DNA from: Deltaproteobacteria bacterium
Lineage (GTDB): Bacteria; Myxococcota_A; UBA9160; UBA6930
Assembly (NCBI GenBank): GCA_016875395.1
Contig: VGRF01000027.1
Span: 1-63,494, forward strand
Length of the DNA: 63,494 bases
Direction: 5' to 3'
Below, piece after piece: positions 1 through 8,902 of the stretch. How positions within the stretch are numbered: position 1 is the stretch's first letter; every line of letters begins with the position of its first letter. A model generated the notes under the pieces. The model was given only the letters and a program-made list of their open reading frames with translations, did not search any database and was not told the DNA's origin. The position numbers and the translations under genes were made by a program.

Positions 1-372
1 GCGCTTCGGCGCGCTCGCGGCGGCCGGCGCCGCGGCCGCTCGCGGTGCTGCCGCGGGCGCCGCGGCCGTAACGAGTGCCGGGGCCGCGGGGCCGACGCTC
101 TTTGCGAGCCCCGCGAGGTCCGCGGGAATCGCTTCACCTGGCGCGAAGATGAAGCCGATCAAGTCGCCGGGCGCGCACGTCACGTTCTCCGCGATCCAGT
201 GCTTCACCACGCCGGACGCGTCCGCGTCGACCTCGAGCTCGACCTTCTCGGTCTCGAGCCGATAGAGCAGCTTGCCCTTCTCGACGCTCGCGCCGTCCGC
301 CACGTACCACTGCGCGACGACGCCTTCGGACATCGTCATGCCGACTTTCGTGAGGAAGATTTCTGCGGGCAT
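1..372 (-). CDS. Partial lipoyl-carrier (E2) subunit of a 2-oxo acid dehydrogenase, AcoC-like
   Basis: The first 124 codons of a minus-strand gene that runs off the left edge; ATG at 372. Residues 1 to about 80 form a lipoyl domain, with the lipoylated lysine at Lys43 in the turn ETEKVELEV. From about residue 100 the chain becomes an Ala/Pro-rich flexible linker, as in dihydrolipoamide acyltransferases, whose swinging arm passes acyl groups from E1 to CoA in the cytoplasmic complex. The start lies 11 bases after the AcoX-like stop codon, so this is the fourth gene of an E1alpha-E1beta-AcoX-E2 operon. The acyltransferase core lies outside the window, so acyl specificity cannot be read. Confidence 0.85.
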   Translation of the reverse strand, partial: MPAEIFLTKVGMTMSEGVVAQWYVADGASVEKGKLLYRLETEKVELEVDADASGVVKHWIAENVTCAPGDLIGFIFAPGEAIPADLAGLAKSVGPAAPALVTAAAPAAAPRAAAAPAAASAPKR

Positions 373-383
373 GCAGGCAGTCC

Positions 384-1445
384 TTACTTTGACTTTTCCG
401 CGCGGATCGCCACCGAGGCCAGCGGTGTGCGATCAGAAGCGCGGAGGAAATGAGAGCTCTCGAATCCCTTCGTCAGCCAGCCTTCGCGCGCGGCGCGGCC
501 GAGCACGCGCGGCACGTCGATCACCCACGGGCCATCGCGCTGCACGCGGAGCGTCGCGCGCTGGCCGGGTGCGAGCACGCGCTCACGCTCGCCGTCGAAC
601 GCGAGCGCACCGGCTCCGGTGACTTCGACGGGCTCACCGAACGCGATGCGGCGCACGCTGCGCACGCGCACGTCCTGATAGAAGCCGGGTGCGATCGGCG
701 CGTGCACGATGCCGGCGCCCTCGCCGAACTCGAGCAGCAACGCGGCGTCGTCCTCATCGCCGACCGGCGCGACGAGTCCGCCGATCGAGGTGATGCCGAC
801 GCCCGCGGGATCCGCACGCGTGAGCAGCGCGAGCACGAGGCGATCCGCGTCGAGCAGCGCGCGCGCGCCCACGAAGCGGTCCTGCGTGAGCACCGCGTCG
901 ATCAGCGCGAGATCGGGCTTCTCGCCCGCGATCTCGACGCTCACGGCCTTCGCGCGGCGCGCGGACTCTGCGAGCGGTGCGCGCCCGGTGGCGACGAAAC
1001 CCGCGGCGGCGCCGGCGAGCGTCGCCTCGACGAAGCGCGGGAACACGTTGTTCGTGCCGGTGGAGACGGGCAGCAGCGGCGCATCGCGCCAACCCGTCGC
1101 GAACGCGCGGTTCGTGCCGTCGCCGCCGAGCGTGATCACGGCGCCGCAGCCGGCAGCGCGCAGCGAGATCGCGCCGCGCATGGTGTCGAGCACCGAGCCC
1201 GTGCGCGGCGCGGCGACCTCCTGCGCCTCGATCTGGCCCGCGAACTCCGCGAGCGCGTTCGCCGCGAGATCGTGCGTGTCGGGGATGAAGCGGAAGCTGC
1301 GCGCGCCCGCCGCGATCGCGCCGACGACGGCGCGCCGCACGATCGCCTGCTTCTCCTGGTTGTCGAACACGGAGGCGCGCGCGACGAGGCGTCTCACGTC
1401 CTTGCCGGACGCGGGATTGCAGCAGATGCCGATCGGAGCAGGCAC
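384..1445 (-). CDS. AcoX-like ATP-NAD kinase family protein
   Basis: A 353-residue protein with the NAD-kinase/diacylglycerol-kinase fold signature GGDGTNR near residues 105-111 and the N-terminal start GICCNPASGKD seen in AcoX proteins. AcoX is found in acetoin-dehydrogenase operons; its substrate is not firmly established, though the fold implies ATP-dependent phosphorylation of a nucleotide or cofactor. It starts 30 bases after the E1beta stop and ends 11 bases before the E2 start, inside the operon. Its presence is the main reason to call the complex acetoin-type rather than plain pyruvate dehydrogenase. This is inference from context; the E1 substrate is unproven. Confidence 0.8.
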   Translation of the reverse strand: MPAPIGICCNPASGKDVRRLVARASVFDNQEKQAIVRRAVVGAIAAGARSFRFIPDTHDLAANALAEFAGQIEAQEVAAPRTGSVLDTMRGAISLRAAGCGAVITLGGDGTNRAFATGWRDAPLLPVSTGTNNVFPRFVEATLAGAAAGFVATGRAPLAESARRAKAVSVEIAGEKPDLALIDAVLTQDRFVGARALLDADRLVLALLTRADPAGVGITSIGGLVAPVGDEDDAALLLEFGEGAGIVHAPIAPGFYQDVRVRSVRRIAFGEPVEVTGAGALAFDGERERVLAPGQRATLRVQRDGPWVIDVPRVLGRAAREGWLTKGFESSHFLRASDRTPLASVAIRAEKSK

Positions 1446-1475
1446 GTGTTCGACTCCGTTCGGCGCGCGCGCTCT

Positions 1476-2495
1476 TTAGACCGTCTTCCCGATCACGCGC
1501 TTGACCTCGGCGACGATCTTCCCGGCGTCGGGCAGATAGTGCTTCTCGAGCGCGGGGCTGAACGGAACCGGCGCGAACGGCGCGCCGAGGCGGCCGACCG
1601 GCGCGTCGAGATGATCGAACGCGAGCTCCTGAATCTGCGACGCGATCTCCGCGCCGAAGCCGCCGAAGCGCACGGCCTCGTGCACGACCACCGCGCGGTG
1701 CGTCTTCTTCACCGAGCTCACCACGGTCTCGGTGTCGAAGGGCGAGAGAGTGATCGGGTCGATCACCTCCGCGTCGATGCCTTCCTTCGCGAGCTGCTCG
1801 GCCGCGTTCAGCGCTTCGTGCCGCATGCGACCCGTCGCGACGATCGTGAAGTTCGAGCCCGGGCGCGCGATGGTCGCCTTGCCGATCGGGATCGAGTACG
1901 GCGCCTCGGGCACCTCGCCCATCATCGCGAGCGAGACCTTGTTCATGATCACGATCACGGGGTTGTCGTCGCGCACCGCGGCGATGATCGCGCCCTTCAT
2001 GTCGTAGGGCGTCGCGGGCATCATCACCTTGAGGCCCGGCAGGTGGACGAGCCAGCTCTCGAGGCTCTGGCTGTGCTGCGCCGCAAAGCTCATGCCGGCG
2101 CCGGCGAAGGTGAGCAGCGTGACGGGCAGCTTCGCCTTGCCGCCGAACATGAAGCGCATCTTCGCCATCTGGTTCGCGACTTCGTCCATGCACTCGCCGA
2201 GGAAGTCCATGAACATGATGTCGACGATGGGGCGCAGGCCCGTCGCGGCGGCGCCGACGCCGAGGCCGATGATGCCGCTCTCGCTGATCGGCGTATCGAT
2301 CACGCGCCTCGGCCCGAACTCGGCGAGCAGCCCGCGATAACAACCGAACACCGAGCCCGCGCCCGCGACGTCTTCGCCGGCGATGAACGACTCCGGGAAC
2401 TCCTGCATCGCCTGGCGCACGCCCTCGGTGATGGCGAGGACGTAGGGAAGCTTGCGCGGGCCCGCCGGCGCCGTGCTCGTTGCTGCTGCTGCCAT
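1476..2495 (-). CDS. 2-oxo acid (acetoin/pyruvate) dehydrogenase E1 beta subunit
   Basis: A 339-residue transketolase-like E1 beta chain. The Glu-containing cofactor-activating segment GEDVAGAGSVFG is near residues 40-51, followed by DTPISESGIIGLGVGAA and the C-terminal transketolase domain (AVVVHEAVRFGGFGAEIA). With the alpha chain upstream it forms the thiamine-diphosphate enzyme that decarboxylates or cleaves the substrate and reductively acylates the E2 lipoyl arm. Length and domain order are normal. It starts 163 bases after the alpha gene; that gap holds no gene but carries one copy of the TTGTTA motif (2643-2648). The first 10 or so residues are Ala/Thr-rich, so a later start is possible. 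Confidence 0.9.
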   Translation of the reverse strand: MAAAATSTAPAGPRKLPYVLAITEGVRQAMQEFPESFIAGEDVAGAGSVFGCYRGLLAEFGPRRVIDTPISESGIIGLGVGAAATGLRPIVDIMFMDFLGECMDEVANQMAKMRFMFGGKAKLPVTLLTFAGAGMSFAAQHSQSLESWLVHLPGLKVMMPATPYDMKGAIIAAVRDDNPVIVIMNKVSLAMMGEVPEAPYSIPIGKATIARPGSNFTIVATGRMRHEALNAAEQLAKEGIDAEVIDPITLSPFDTETVVSSVKKTHRAVVVHEAVRFGGFGAEIASQIQELAFDHLDAPVGRLGAPFAPVPFSPALEKHYLPDAGKIVAEVKRVIGKTV

Positions 2496-2658
2496 GGTTT
2501 CGACCTCGATTCGTGAATTCAGATTGCGATGCCTGACGACGGATCAGCGGCGAGGCGCAGCCTCGCCCGCTGCATCCGCCCCCGCCGCCCGCGACCGAGG
2601 GCCGCGAGGCTCCTCGTACACGCGCAGGGAGGACCAAGTCCGTAACAACTCCACGCCC

Positions 2659-3636
2659 CTACCTCACGTAGTAGACGTCTTCCGTCAGCTGATCCGGCGT
2701 CGGAAACGGGCTCGCTTCGGCGAACGCGATGCCCTCGGCGGCGTCGGTCTTCACGCGCTCGTGCACGGCCTTCGCCTCCTCGCGCGACATCACGCCGAGC
2801 GACGCCATGCGCTCCTCGAGCAGCACGATCGGGTCGCGCTTCTTCCAGGCCGCGACCTCTTCGTCCGTGCGATACGCCATGCCCATGCCGCGCACGCCGA
2901 CGTGGTCGTAGAAGCGATAGGTCTTGAACTCGAGCAGCGTCGGCCCGCCGCCGCTCCGCGCGCGCGCGACGGCTTCCGCCGTCGCCTCGTACACCGCGAC
3001 CGCGTCCATGCCGTCGGCGATCACGCCGGGCATGCCGTAGCCCGCGGCGCGATCGGCGACGTCCTTGATCGCCTGGTGATTCGCCTGCGAGGTGTACTCG
3101 CCGTAGCCGTTGTTCTCGCACACGAACAGCACGGGCAGCTTGTAGAGCGCGGCCATGTTCGCGGCTTCGTGAAAGGCGCCCTCGTTCGAGGCGCCGTCGC
3201 CGAAGAACGTGGCCGCGACCTGCTTCGTGCCGCGGTACTTGTTACTGAAGCCTGCACCCACCGCGATCGGCGGACCGGCGCCCACGATGCCGTTCGCGCC
3301 CAGCATCCCGACGTCGAGGTTCGAGATGTGCATCGAGCCGCCCTTGCCCTTGCAGTAGCCGGTCGAGCGGCCGAACAGCTCGGCGTACATCGGCTTGAAC
3401 TCGCCGCCCTTCGCGACGAGGTGCCCGTGCCCGCGGTGCGTGCTCGTGATCTGGTCGTCGTCGTTCAGGTTCACCATCACGCCCGCGGCGACGGCTTCCT
3501 GCCCGACGTAGAGATGGAGCGCGCCGGGCACCTTCCCGTTCTCCATCAGCTTGCCGGCCTCTTCTTCGAAGATCCGGATGCGCACCATGCGCAGGTGCAT
3601 GTCCTTCAGCACTTCGTTCGTGGGCATCTGGGCCAC
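2659..3636 (-). CDS. 2-oxo acid (acetoin/pyruvate) dehydrogenase E1 alpha subunit
   Basis: A 325-residue E1 alpha chain. The thiamine-diphosphate motif is plain: GDGASNEGAFHEAANM near residue 150, ending about 25 residues later in CENN. The N-terminal block EEEAGKLMENGKVPG matches the start of AcoA/PdhA proteins. The frame stays open far upstream of the homology. I chose GTG at 3636 because GAGGAG lies 7 bases ahead; ATG at 3627 is the alternative. First gene of the operon. The 248 bases upstream (3637-3884) hold no gene and no obvious operator. A TTGTTA site falls inside the gene at 3239-3244, in the Asn-Lys frame. Confidence 0.9.
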   Translation of the reverse strand: MAQMPTNEVLKDMHLRMVRIRIFEEEAGKLMENGKVPGALHLYVGQEAVAAGVMVNLNDDDQITSTHRGHGHLVAKGGEFKPMYAELFGRSTGYCKGKGGSMHISNLDVGMLGANGIVGAGPPIAVGAGFSNKYRGTKQVAATFFGDGASNEGAFHEAANMAALYKLPVLFVCENNGYGEYTSQANHQAIKDVADRAAGYGMPGVIADGMDAVAVYEATAEAVARARSGGGPTLLEFKTYRFYDHVGVRGMGMAYRTDEEVAAWKKRDPIVLLEERMASLGVMSREEAKAVHERVKTDAAEGIAFAEASPFPTPDQLTEDVYYVR

Positions 3637-3884
3637 GGGCAGGCTCCTCGGTGTTCGCGGGATTGAACACGTTACACCTGGCCGAAGCGAATTTCGCCCG
3701 CCCCCAGGCCGCAAATCGATCTTGTTGCTCGAGCTCCCGAGTCCCACAAACGGCGCTGGTCTCGCCGCGCCTGCGGCGGAGCTGCCGGTTCCCGCAGGAG
3801 TGAGCCGCGCGGCGCGCGTGGACGTGACGAAGGCCGCGGACGACTCGACGCGGCGCGCAGAGCTCGCGAGATGCGAATCCCGCT

Positions 3885-4523
3885 TCAGGGCACCCCCGCT
3901 GGCGGCAGCGGCGTCTCGTGCTCGCTGACGCGCAGCGCCACCACGCGCGCGGCCTCTCGCTCGCGCGCAACGCACCACGCACCGATCGATGCAGCGGCTT
4001 CGCAGTGCAGGAATGTCACCGTGTGCCACGGCGGCTCGCCGAACGTGGCGAGCGAGTCGTTATGCAGCGACCAGCGCAAACCTGCCACGGCGTCGCGCAG
4101 ATCGGGCAGCGCACGCGACGCGAACTCGTGCTCGCCCTGCCCCGCTGCGCGCCGCGCGAGCACGATGATTGAAACGCGCGCCGGCTCGCCGCGTGCGCCC
4201 GTCTCCTCGACGTCGCGCAGCTCGAAGAAGCGATTGCGCGGCTTGTCCATGAAACGCAGCTCGTCGCGCAGCACCGCATCGCCGGCCGGCGTAGCGAGCT
4301 TCGCGACGACACTGCGCATCGCCGCCGCATCCCGGTACGTGAAGGCGGTCGCGACGTCGAAGCCCGCTGCGCCGTGCAGCTCCTCCGTGACGTGGTGGCG
4401 CACGTAGCGCAGGAGGCCGCTCATCAGCGGCAGCGCGAGTGGCGCGTGCTGCGTCTCGTAGTGCGCGCGGAACTCGTCGCGCGAGAGGCCGGGCTTGCGC
4501 GCGATCAGCGCGAGGGTCTTCAC
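3885..4523 (-). CDS. EthD-domain protein (dimeric alpha/beta barrel)
   Basis: About 212 residues. The N-terminal segment KPGLSRDEFRAHYETQHAPL is the EthD/dimeric alpha-beta barrel signature, and the second half looks like a repeat of the fold. EthD proteins are small accessory proteins, often near degradation enzymes; their chemistry is generally unknown. I place the start at the GTG whose last two bases overlap the stop of the cobalamin-binding subunit (GTGA, 4-base overlap), which indicates translational coupling to it. The frame is open upstream to 4538, but that would overlap the neighbour further. A role with the mutase is inference from this coupling. Confidence 0.7.
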   Translation of the reverse strand: MKTLALIARKPGLSRDEFRAHYETQHAPLALPLMSGLLRYVRHHVTEELHGAAGFDVATAFTYRDAAAMRSVVAKLATPAGDAVLRDELRFMDKPRNRFFELRDVEETGARGEPARVSIIVLARRAAGQGEHEFASRALPDLRDAVAGLRWSLHNDSLATFGEPPWHTVTFLHCEAAASIGAWCVAREREAARVVALRVSEHETPLPPAGVP

Positions 4524-4942
4524 GCGCCCGCGGCCCACCAGGCGCGGATGTAGGCCACGATCTCGTCGGTCTTCGCGCCCATCGTGAAGATCTTAACGAC
4601 GCCCGCCGCCTCGAGCGCGGCCACGTCCTCCGCAGGAATCACGCCGCCCGCGATCACGAGCTTCTCGCCCGCGCCCTGCTCCCGTAACAAGTGCGCGACG
4701 CGCGGCAGGTGCTGCATGTGCGCCGCACTGAGGCTCGAAATGCCGATCACGTCCGCGTCTTCCTGAATGGCGGCGTTCACCACCATTTCGGGCGTCTGCT
4801 TGAGCCCCGTGTAGATCACCTCCATGCCCGCATCGCGCAGCGCCTTCGCGATCACCGTGATGCCGATCGTATGAGCATCCAGTCCGAGCTTGGCGAGGAG
4901 CACGCGGATTGGGCGGTGGGGGCGGTGCATCGGGGGCTTCAT
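4520..4942 (-). CDS. Cobalamin-binding subunit of a B12-dependent acyl-CoA mutase
   Basis: About 140 residues with the B12-binding Rossmann-like fold of methylmalonyl-CoA mutase small domains. The base-off/His-on motif DxHxxG is present as LGLDAHTIG (usual form DGHDRG), followed by the conserved GISSLSAAH and GGVIPAEDV segments. It would hold adenosylcobalamin against the catalytic subunit encoded at 5834-7528 on the same strand. ATG 4942 is preferred; an upstream ATG at 4972 adds ten residues. The gene overlaps the EthD gene by 4 bases. Split catalytic/cobalamin subunits are known in isobutyryl-CoA and 2-hydroxyisobutyryl-CoA mutases, so methylmalonyl-CoA is not the only candidate substrate. 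Confidence 0.88.
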   Translation of the reverse strand: MKPPMHRPHRPIRVLLAKLGLDAHTIGITVIAKALRDAGMEVIYTGLKQTPEMVVNAAIQEDADVIGISSLSAAHMQHLPRVAHLLREQGAGEKLVIAGGVIPAEDVAALEAAGVVKIFTMGAKTDEIVAYIRAWWAAGA

Positions 4943-5208
4943 TCTCTTCTGGGTGATCGGGGCACTCGACACTCGATCTTCGCCGTCGAGTTCACCTGGA
5001 GCTCGGGCTCGGTTGATCGCTCCGGGAGGTCATCGCAAATTCGTAAGGGATCAGCGGGCTCGCTTGCCGTACCCGCGACGAACCCCCGCGATGCCGGCGG
5101 ATGCCGCGTTGGGAGTCGACTCGTGACTTGCTCGCATCCTCGCTTCGCGGGCAGAGAGATCGCCACCTCCAGGCTGCGGTCTAAGAAGTCTAAGAAGAGG
5201 GGTGAGCG

Positions 5209-5798
5209 GTGACGATTTGCAGCAGGGCAACTTCGGCAGTTTTCTCAGCAGCGTTCGCGCTCGTCGCGACCTCCGCGGGCGCCTCACCGATTCAGACCCT
5301 GACGAATCTCACCAGCGTCACGGTCTTCGAGGCCACGAACACTGTCCACACCATCGACTTCGCGCCGAACGCCCCGGAGTTGTTGGCGAGGCTGCCCGAC
5401 CCGATTGGAGACACGAGTCGAGACTTCAGCTTCTTCGCCGGTTGACGATCGAAGGCGTCCTGACGCCCGGAGTCCTCGGTGGCGGGATGAACATCACGGG
5501 CGTGCGGCTGAACTTCAGCAACGGCGCATCTCCACTGGCGGATTTCGTGTCGAGCTTCCAGGCCGTGTGCGACTTCGGCGGTTGTGTCACCGGCTCCGAA
5601 TTGTTGGCGGTTGACGGAGACCTCTCCTTCAGCTCCATCCCGCTGCTCGGCGCCACCCTGAACTATCCGACAGATCCGCGGCGAATGCGGCTTACCGTGG
5701 GCTGGACCGGGATTTCCGTTGCAGAGCCCGCCTCGTTCGTGCTGGCCGGTCTTGGCCTCGCGGGCCTCGCACTGCGCGGGCGGCGCAAGCAGCGCTGA
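5209..5798 (+). pseudogene. Frameshifted PEP-CTERM-type exported protein
   Basis: Two frames together make one exported protein of about 196 residues. The first (GTG at 5209, GAGGGG upstream) gives a signal peptide ending ATSAGAS and then stops at TGA 5443-5445. The -1 frame takes over around 5436-5446 (LTIEGVLTPG) and runs to 5798, ending in AEPASFVLAGLGLAGLALRG plus RRKQR: a Pro-Ala-Ser motif, a membrane helix and basic residues, as in PEP-CTERM signals cut by exosortase. The usual PEP triplet reads AEP here. A one-base loss explains the break; a sequencing error or programmed shift is possible. It sits on the opposite strand between the two mutase subunit genes. The 266 bases before it (4943-5208) show no gene. 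Confidence 0.65.
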
Positions 5799-5833
5799 GC
5801 GCGGTTCCACGTCGCGAGCACGCGCGGACGCTC

Positions 5834-7528
5834 TCACACTCCGCTCGTGAGCGTGTCAGGGGTGTACGTGCCGAACACCTCGCGCAGCGCATCGCAAATC
5901 TCGCCCTGCGTCGCGTAGACCTTCACGGCTTCGAGGATCGGCGGCACGAGGTTGCTGCCGTCGATCGCAGCCTCGCGTACCGCTTCGAGCGTCTCGGCGA
6001 CTTTGCTCGCGTCGCGCTTCGCCTTCACGGCGTGCAGCTTCTCGATCTGGCGGCGCTCCGTCTCTTCGTCGAGGCGGAAGATGTCGATCGCGCGCTTCGC
6101 TTCTTCGCGCACGGCGAAGTTCTGGCCGACGAGGACGCGCTCGCCCGTCTCGAGCGCGCGGTTGCGCTCGACTTGCTCGCGCGCGAGCTCTTTCTGGAAG
6201 TAGCCGCGCTGGATCGCGGCGAGCGCGCCGCCCATCGCGTCGATCTTCGCGATCTCGGCCATCACGGCGTCTTCGATCTTGCGCGTCATCAGCTCGACCG
6301 CGTACGACCCGCCGAGCAGGTCGACCGCGTCGGCCACGCCCGTCTCGTGCGCCACGATGTGCTGGATCGCCGCGCCCACCGCGATCGCGTCCTCGCTCGG
6401 CAGCGCGTGGGCCTCGTCGTAGAGCGGGCTCGTCATCGTGGTGGCGCCGCCGCCGAGCGCGCAGGCGAGCATCTGGATCGCGAGGCGCGCGATGTTGTTG
6501 AGCGGCTGCTGCAGCGTCATCGACATCGTGCCCGGCGAGCTCATCAGCTTGAGCCGCAGCGACTCGGGCTTCTGCGCGCCGTAGCGCTCCTTCATGATGC
6601 GCGCCCAGACCTTTCGGTACGCACGCAGCTTCCCCACGGCCTCCATGAAGTCCATGTCGATGCCGGTAATGAACGAGAAGTACGGCGCGACCTCATCGAC
6701 GTGGAAGCCGCGCTTCAGGACCGCGTTCAGGTACTCCATCGCGATCGAGAAGCCGAAGGCGAGCTCCTGCACCGGGTTCGCGCGCGCGGCGTAGAGCTGC
6801 GCCGAGACGACCGAGATCGGGATCCAGTTCGGGTGATTGCGGATCGTGTACTCGATCACGTCGGTCGAGAGCCGCAGGCCGTGCTCGGGGGGAAAGATGT
6901 AGCGCCCGACGCACGTGTACTCGATCAGGATCATGTTCGGCATCTGCAGCGTGAACCTGCGCGGGTCGACTCCGCGCCGCTCGAGCGCCGCGAGGATCAG
7001 CGCGAGATTCACCGGCTGCGGACCGTTGCAGACACTTGTTAGGTGCTTCAGCTTCTCGAACGGCAGGTCGAGCGCCGCCTCCATGTCGGCGAGCGTGTCG
7101 ATCGCGGTGCCCGCGCGGCCCACTTCGCCCGCCGCGAGGGGATGATCGCTGTCGTAGCCGTTCGTGGTGGGCAGGTCGTACTCGATGATCAGCCCCGACA
7201 AGCCGCGCTCGAGCATGTACCGCCCGCGCTTCGCCCAGTCGCCGCCGGTCCCGAAACCGGTCACCTGCGCCATCGTCCAGAGCTGGCTGCGATAGCCGTT
7301 CGCGTCGGTGCCGCGCGTGAACGGGTACTCGCCGGGGAAGCCGAGATCGCGGGCGTAGTCGAAGCCGATCGCGTCGAGATCGGCGGGCGTCGCGAGGCGG
7401 TCCACGGGCCAGTGCATCGCCTGCGTCGTGAACGCCGGCTTGCGCTCGCCCCGCGCGAGCTCGCGCGCGAGCGTGCCCGCCTCCCACGCCGCGCGCTTCG
7501 CGCGGATGTCGTCGTTCGCGTCGGCCAT
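5834..7528 (-). CDS. Catalytic (large) subunit of a divergent B12-dependent acyl-CoA mutase
   Basis: A 564-residue TIM-barrel mutase chain of the MCM/IcmA/HcmA family (PFTRGTDANGYRSQLWTM near residue 70; YDSDHPLAAGEVGRAG near 125; ETGVADAVDLLGGSY in the C-terminal half). ATG at 7528 has GAAGGAG 5 bases ahead; the frame is open to 7672 without homology. It lacks a cobalamin domain, supplied by 4520-4942. In the stretch where methylmalonyl-CoA mutases have SGYH with the catalytic histidine, this protein reads VSAQ, with Gln244. Other substrate-contact segments also differ. It is therefore probably a mutase for another acyl-CoA, or altered in mechanism. It is divergent to the MFS gene. Confidence 0.85.
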   Translation of the reverse strand: MADANDDIRAKRAAWEAGTLARELARGERKPAFTTQAMHWPVDRLATPADLDAIGFDYARDLGFPGEYPFTRGTDANGYRSQLWTMAQVTGFGTGGDWAKRGRYMLERGLSGLIIEYDLPTTNGYDSDHPLAAGEVGRAGTAIDTLADMEAALDLPFEKLKHLTSVCNGPQPVNLALILAALERRGVDPRRFTLQMPNMILIEYTCVGRYIFPPEHGLRLSTDVIEYTIRNHPNWIPISVVSAQLYAARANPVQELAFGFSIAMEYLNAVLKRGFHVDEVAPYFSFITGIDMDFMEAVGKLRAYRKVWARIMKERYGAQKPESLRLKLMSSPGTMSMTLQQPLNNIARLAIQMLACALGGGATTMTSPLYDEAHALPSEDAIAVGAAIQHIVAHETGVADAVDLLGGSYAVELMTRKIEDAVMAEIAKIDAMGGALAAIQRGYFQKELAREQVERNRALETGERVLVGQNFAVREEAKRAIDIFRLDEETERRQIEKLHAVKAKRDASKVAETLEAVREAAIDGSNLVPPILEAVKVYATQGEICDALREVFGTYTPDTLTSGV

Positions 7529-7618
7529 GCGCACTCCTTCGCGCGAGCAAGATGCAGCACGCGCGCCCAGATCGCAGCACGCCTCGACTCGCGCGCAGTG
7601 CGTGTGCAACATGCCCGC

Positions 7619-8845
7619 GTGGAAGCACGAGGTGCGGACGCGGACTCGCTCGCGCGGCTGTCGCCGTACCACAAGCGCCTGCTCGCGCTGCTCACCCTCG
7701 CGACGGCGATCGAGGGCTTCGACGCCGCGCTGATGATGGTGACGATGCGCGGCGTCGAGCAGACGTTCGGCGCGAGCACGATCGAGGTGTACGACGCGAT
7801 CTCGTGGCTGAGCTGGGGCGCGATCGCGTCCGGCGTCGTGATCTGGTGGGCGGATCGCGTGGGACGCAAGCCCGCGCTCTTGCTCTCGCTCGCGGCGTAC
7901 GGCGCGTTCTCGCTCGCGACGGCGCGTGCGGATTCGCTCGCGGCGTTCGCCTGGCTCCAGTGCGGCGGTCGCCTCTTCATGGTCGCGCAGCTCTCACTCG
8001 CCTACGTGATGCTGTCCGAGGAGATGCCGCCCGCGCTGCGCGGACGTGCGAACGGACTGCTCGGCACGGCGGCCGGCGTGGGCGCCGCGGTGCCGTTGTT
8101 GTTCGCTGGCGTCGACTGGCGCACGACCTACACGATCGGCGCGTTGCCACTGCTGCTCGCGCCGATCTACGCGTTGGCGCTGCGCGAGACCGCGCTGTTC
8201 GAGGCGGGCCGGGCGGCGCAAACGCACGCGCGCGACGCGCTGCGCGATCTGCGCGCGTTCACGCGCGGCGGCCTCCTCCCGCGGCTCGCCGCGGTCACTG
8301 CGCTCTGGTTCACGCTCAGCTTCTGGTCCGGGGGCGTGCTCGTGGGATTCATCCGCTTCGTCGGCGCCGAACGCGGTTGGGGCGCGGAGATGATCGGCCG
8401 CCTGCCGTGGGGAACGATCCCGGCAGGCATCGCGGGCTATCTGCTCGCGGGCTACGCGATGGACCGCCTCGGACGGCGCGCGACGGCGATGCTCTACTTC
8501 GCCCTCTCGAGCGCCGCGACGATCCTGTGTTATCAGGCAGAAGGCGCGCTGCCGGTCGCGGCCGCCTACTGCGCGGTGACCGCGCTCGGCGGCGCGTGGA
8601 CGGTGACGAACACGCTCACCGCCGAGCTGTTCCCGACCGCGCTGCGCGCGACCGCCTCCGGCATCGCGGGCAGCTTGTTAGGGCGCCTCGGCTTCGTGGT
8701 GGGCCCGCTCGTCGCCGGCCGCGCGATCGCCGCGTTCGGCGACACCGCGAGCGCAATGTCCGCGCTCGCGCTCGCGAACCTCGCGTGCGTCGCGATCGTC
8801 GCGAAGTGGATCCCCGAAACCCGCGGCGCGCGCCTCGCCGACTGA
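7619..8845 (+). CDS. MFS transporter
   Basis: About 408 residues with 12 predicted membrane helices and the MFS signature loop WADRVGRKPALLL after helix 2; a second copy, AMDRLGRRATAML, follows helix 8. The layout resembles the sugar/organic-acid:proton symporter branch. The start is uncertain: GTG codons at 7598, 7604 and 7619 all lie upstream of the first helix (LLALLTLATAIEGFDAA), none with a strong ribosome-binding site; I chose the nearest. It is divergently transcribed from the mutase, so it may import that pathway's substrate, but this is only positional. A repeat with a strong stem-loop follows its stop. Confidence 0.8.
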   Translation: MEARGADADSLARLSPYHKRLLALLTLATAIEGFDAALMMVTMRGVEQTFGASTIEVYDAISWLSWGAIASGVVIWWADRVGRKPALLLSLAAYGAFSLATARADSLAAFAWLQCGGRLFMVAQLSLAYVMLSEEMPPALRGRANGLLGTAAGVGAAVPLLFAGVDWRTTYTIGALPLLLAPIYALALRETALFEAGRAAQTHARDALRDLRAFTRGGLLPRLAAVTALWFTLSFWSGGVLVGFIRFVGAERGWGAEMIGRLPWGTIPAGIAGYLLAGYAMDRLGRRATAMLYFALSSAATILCYQAEGALPVAAAYCAVTALGGAWTVTNTLTAELFPTALRATASGIAGSLLGRLGFVVGPLVAGRAIAAFGDTASAMSALALANLACVAIVAKWIPETRGARLAD

Positions 8846-8902
8846 CGAGCCCCCTCGCACCCCTCAGCCCATCCCCGCCCCACCCACCCACGCCAGAACG
8901 AC

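Noticed and set aside
450-2516. A 688-codon plus-strand open frame opposite the AcoX-like and E1beta genes
   Set aside because: Same reasoning: low-complexity Arg/Ala/His sequence antisense to two well-supported genes.
1-3636. Calling the E1/E2 operon a plain pyruvate dehydrogenase
   Set aside because: The AcoX-like gene between E1beta and E2 fits acetoin-type systems better; the substrate is left open.
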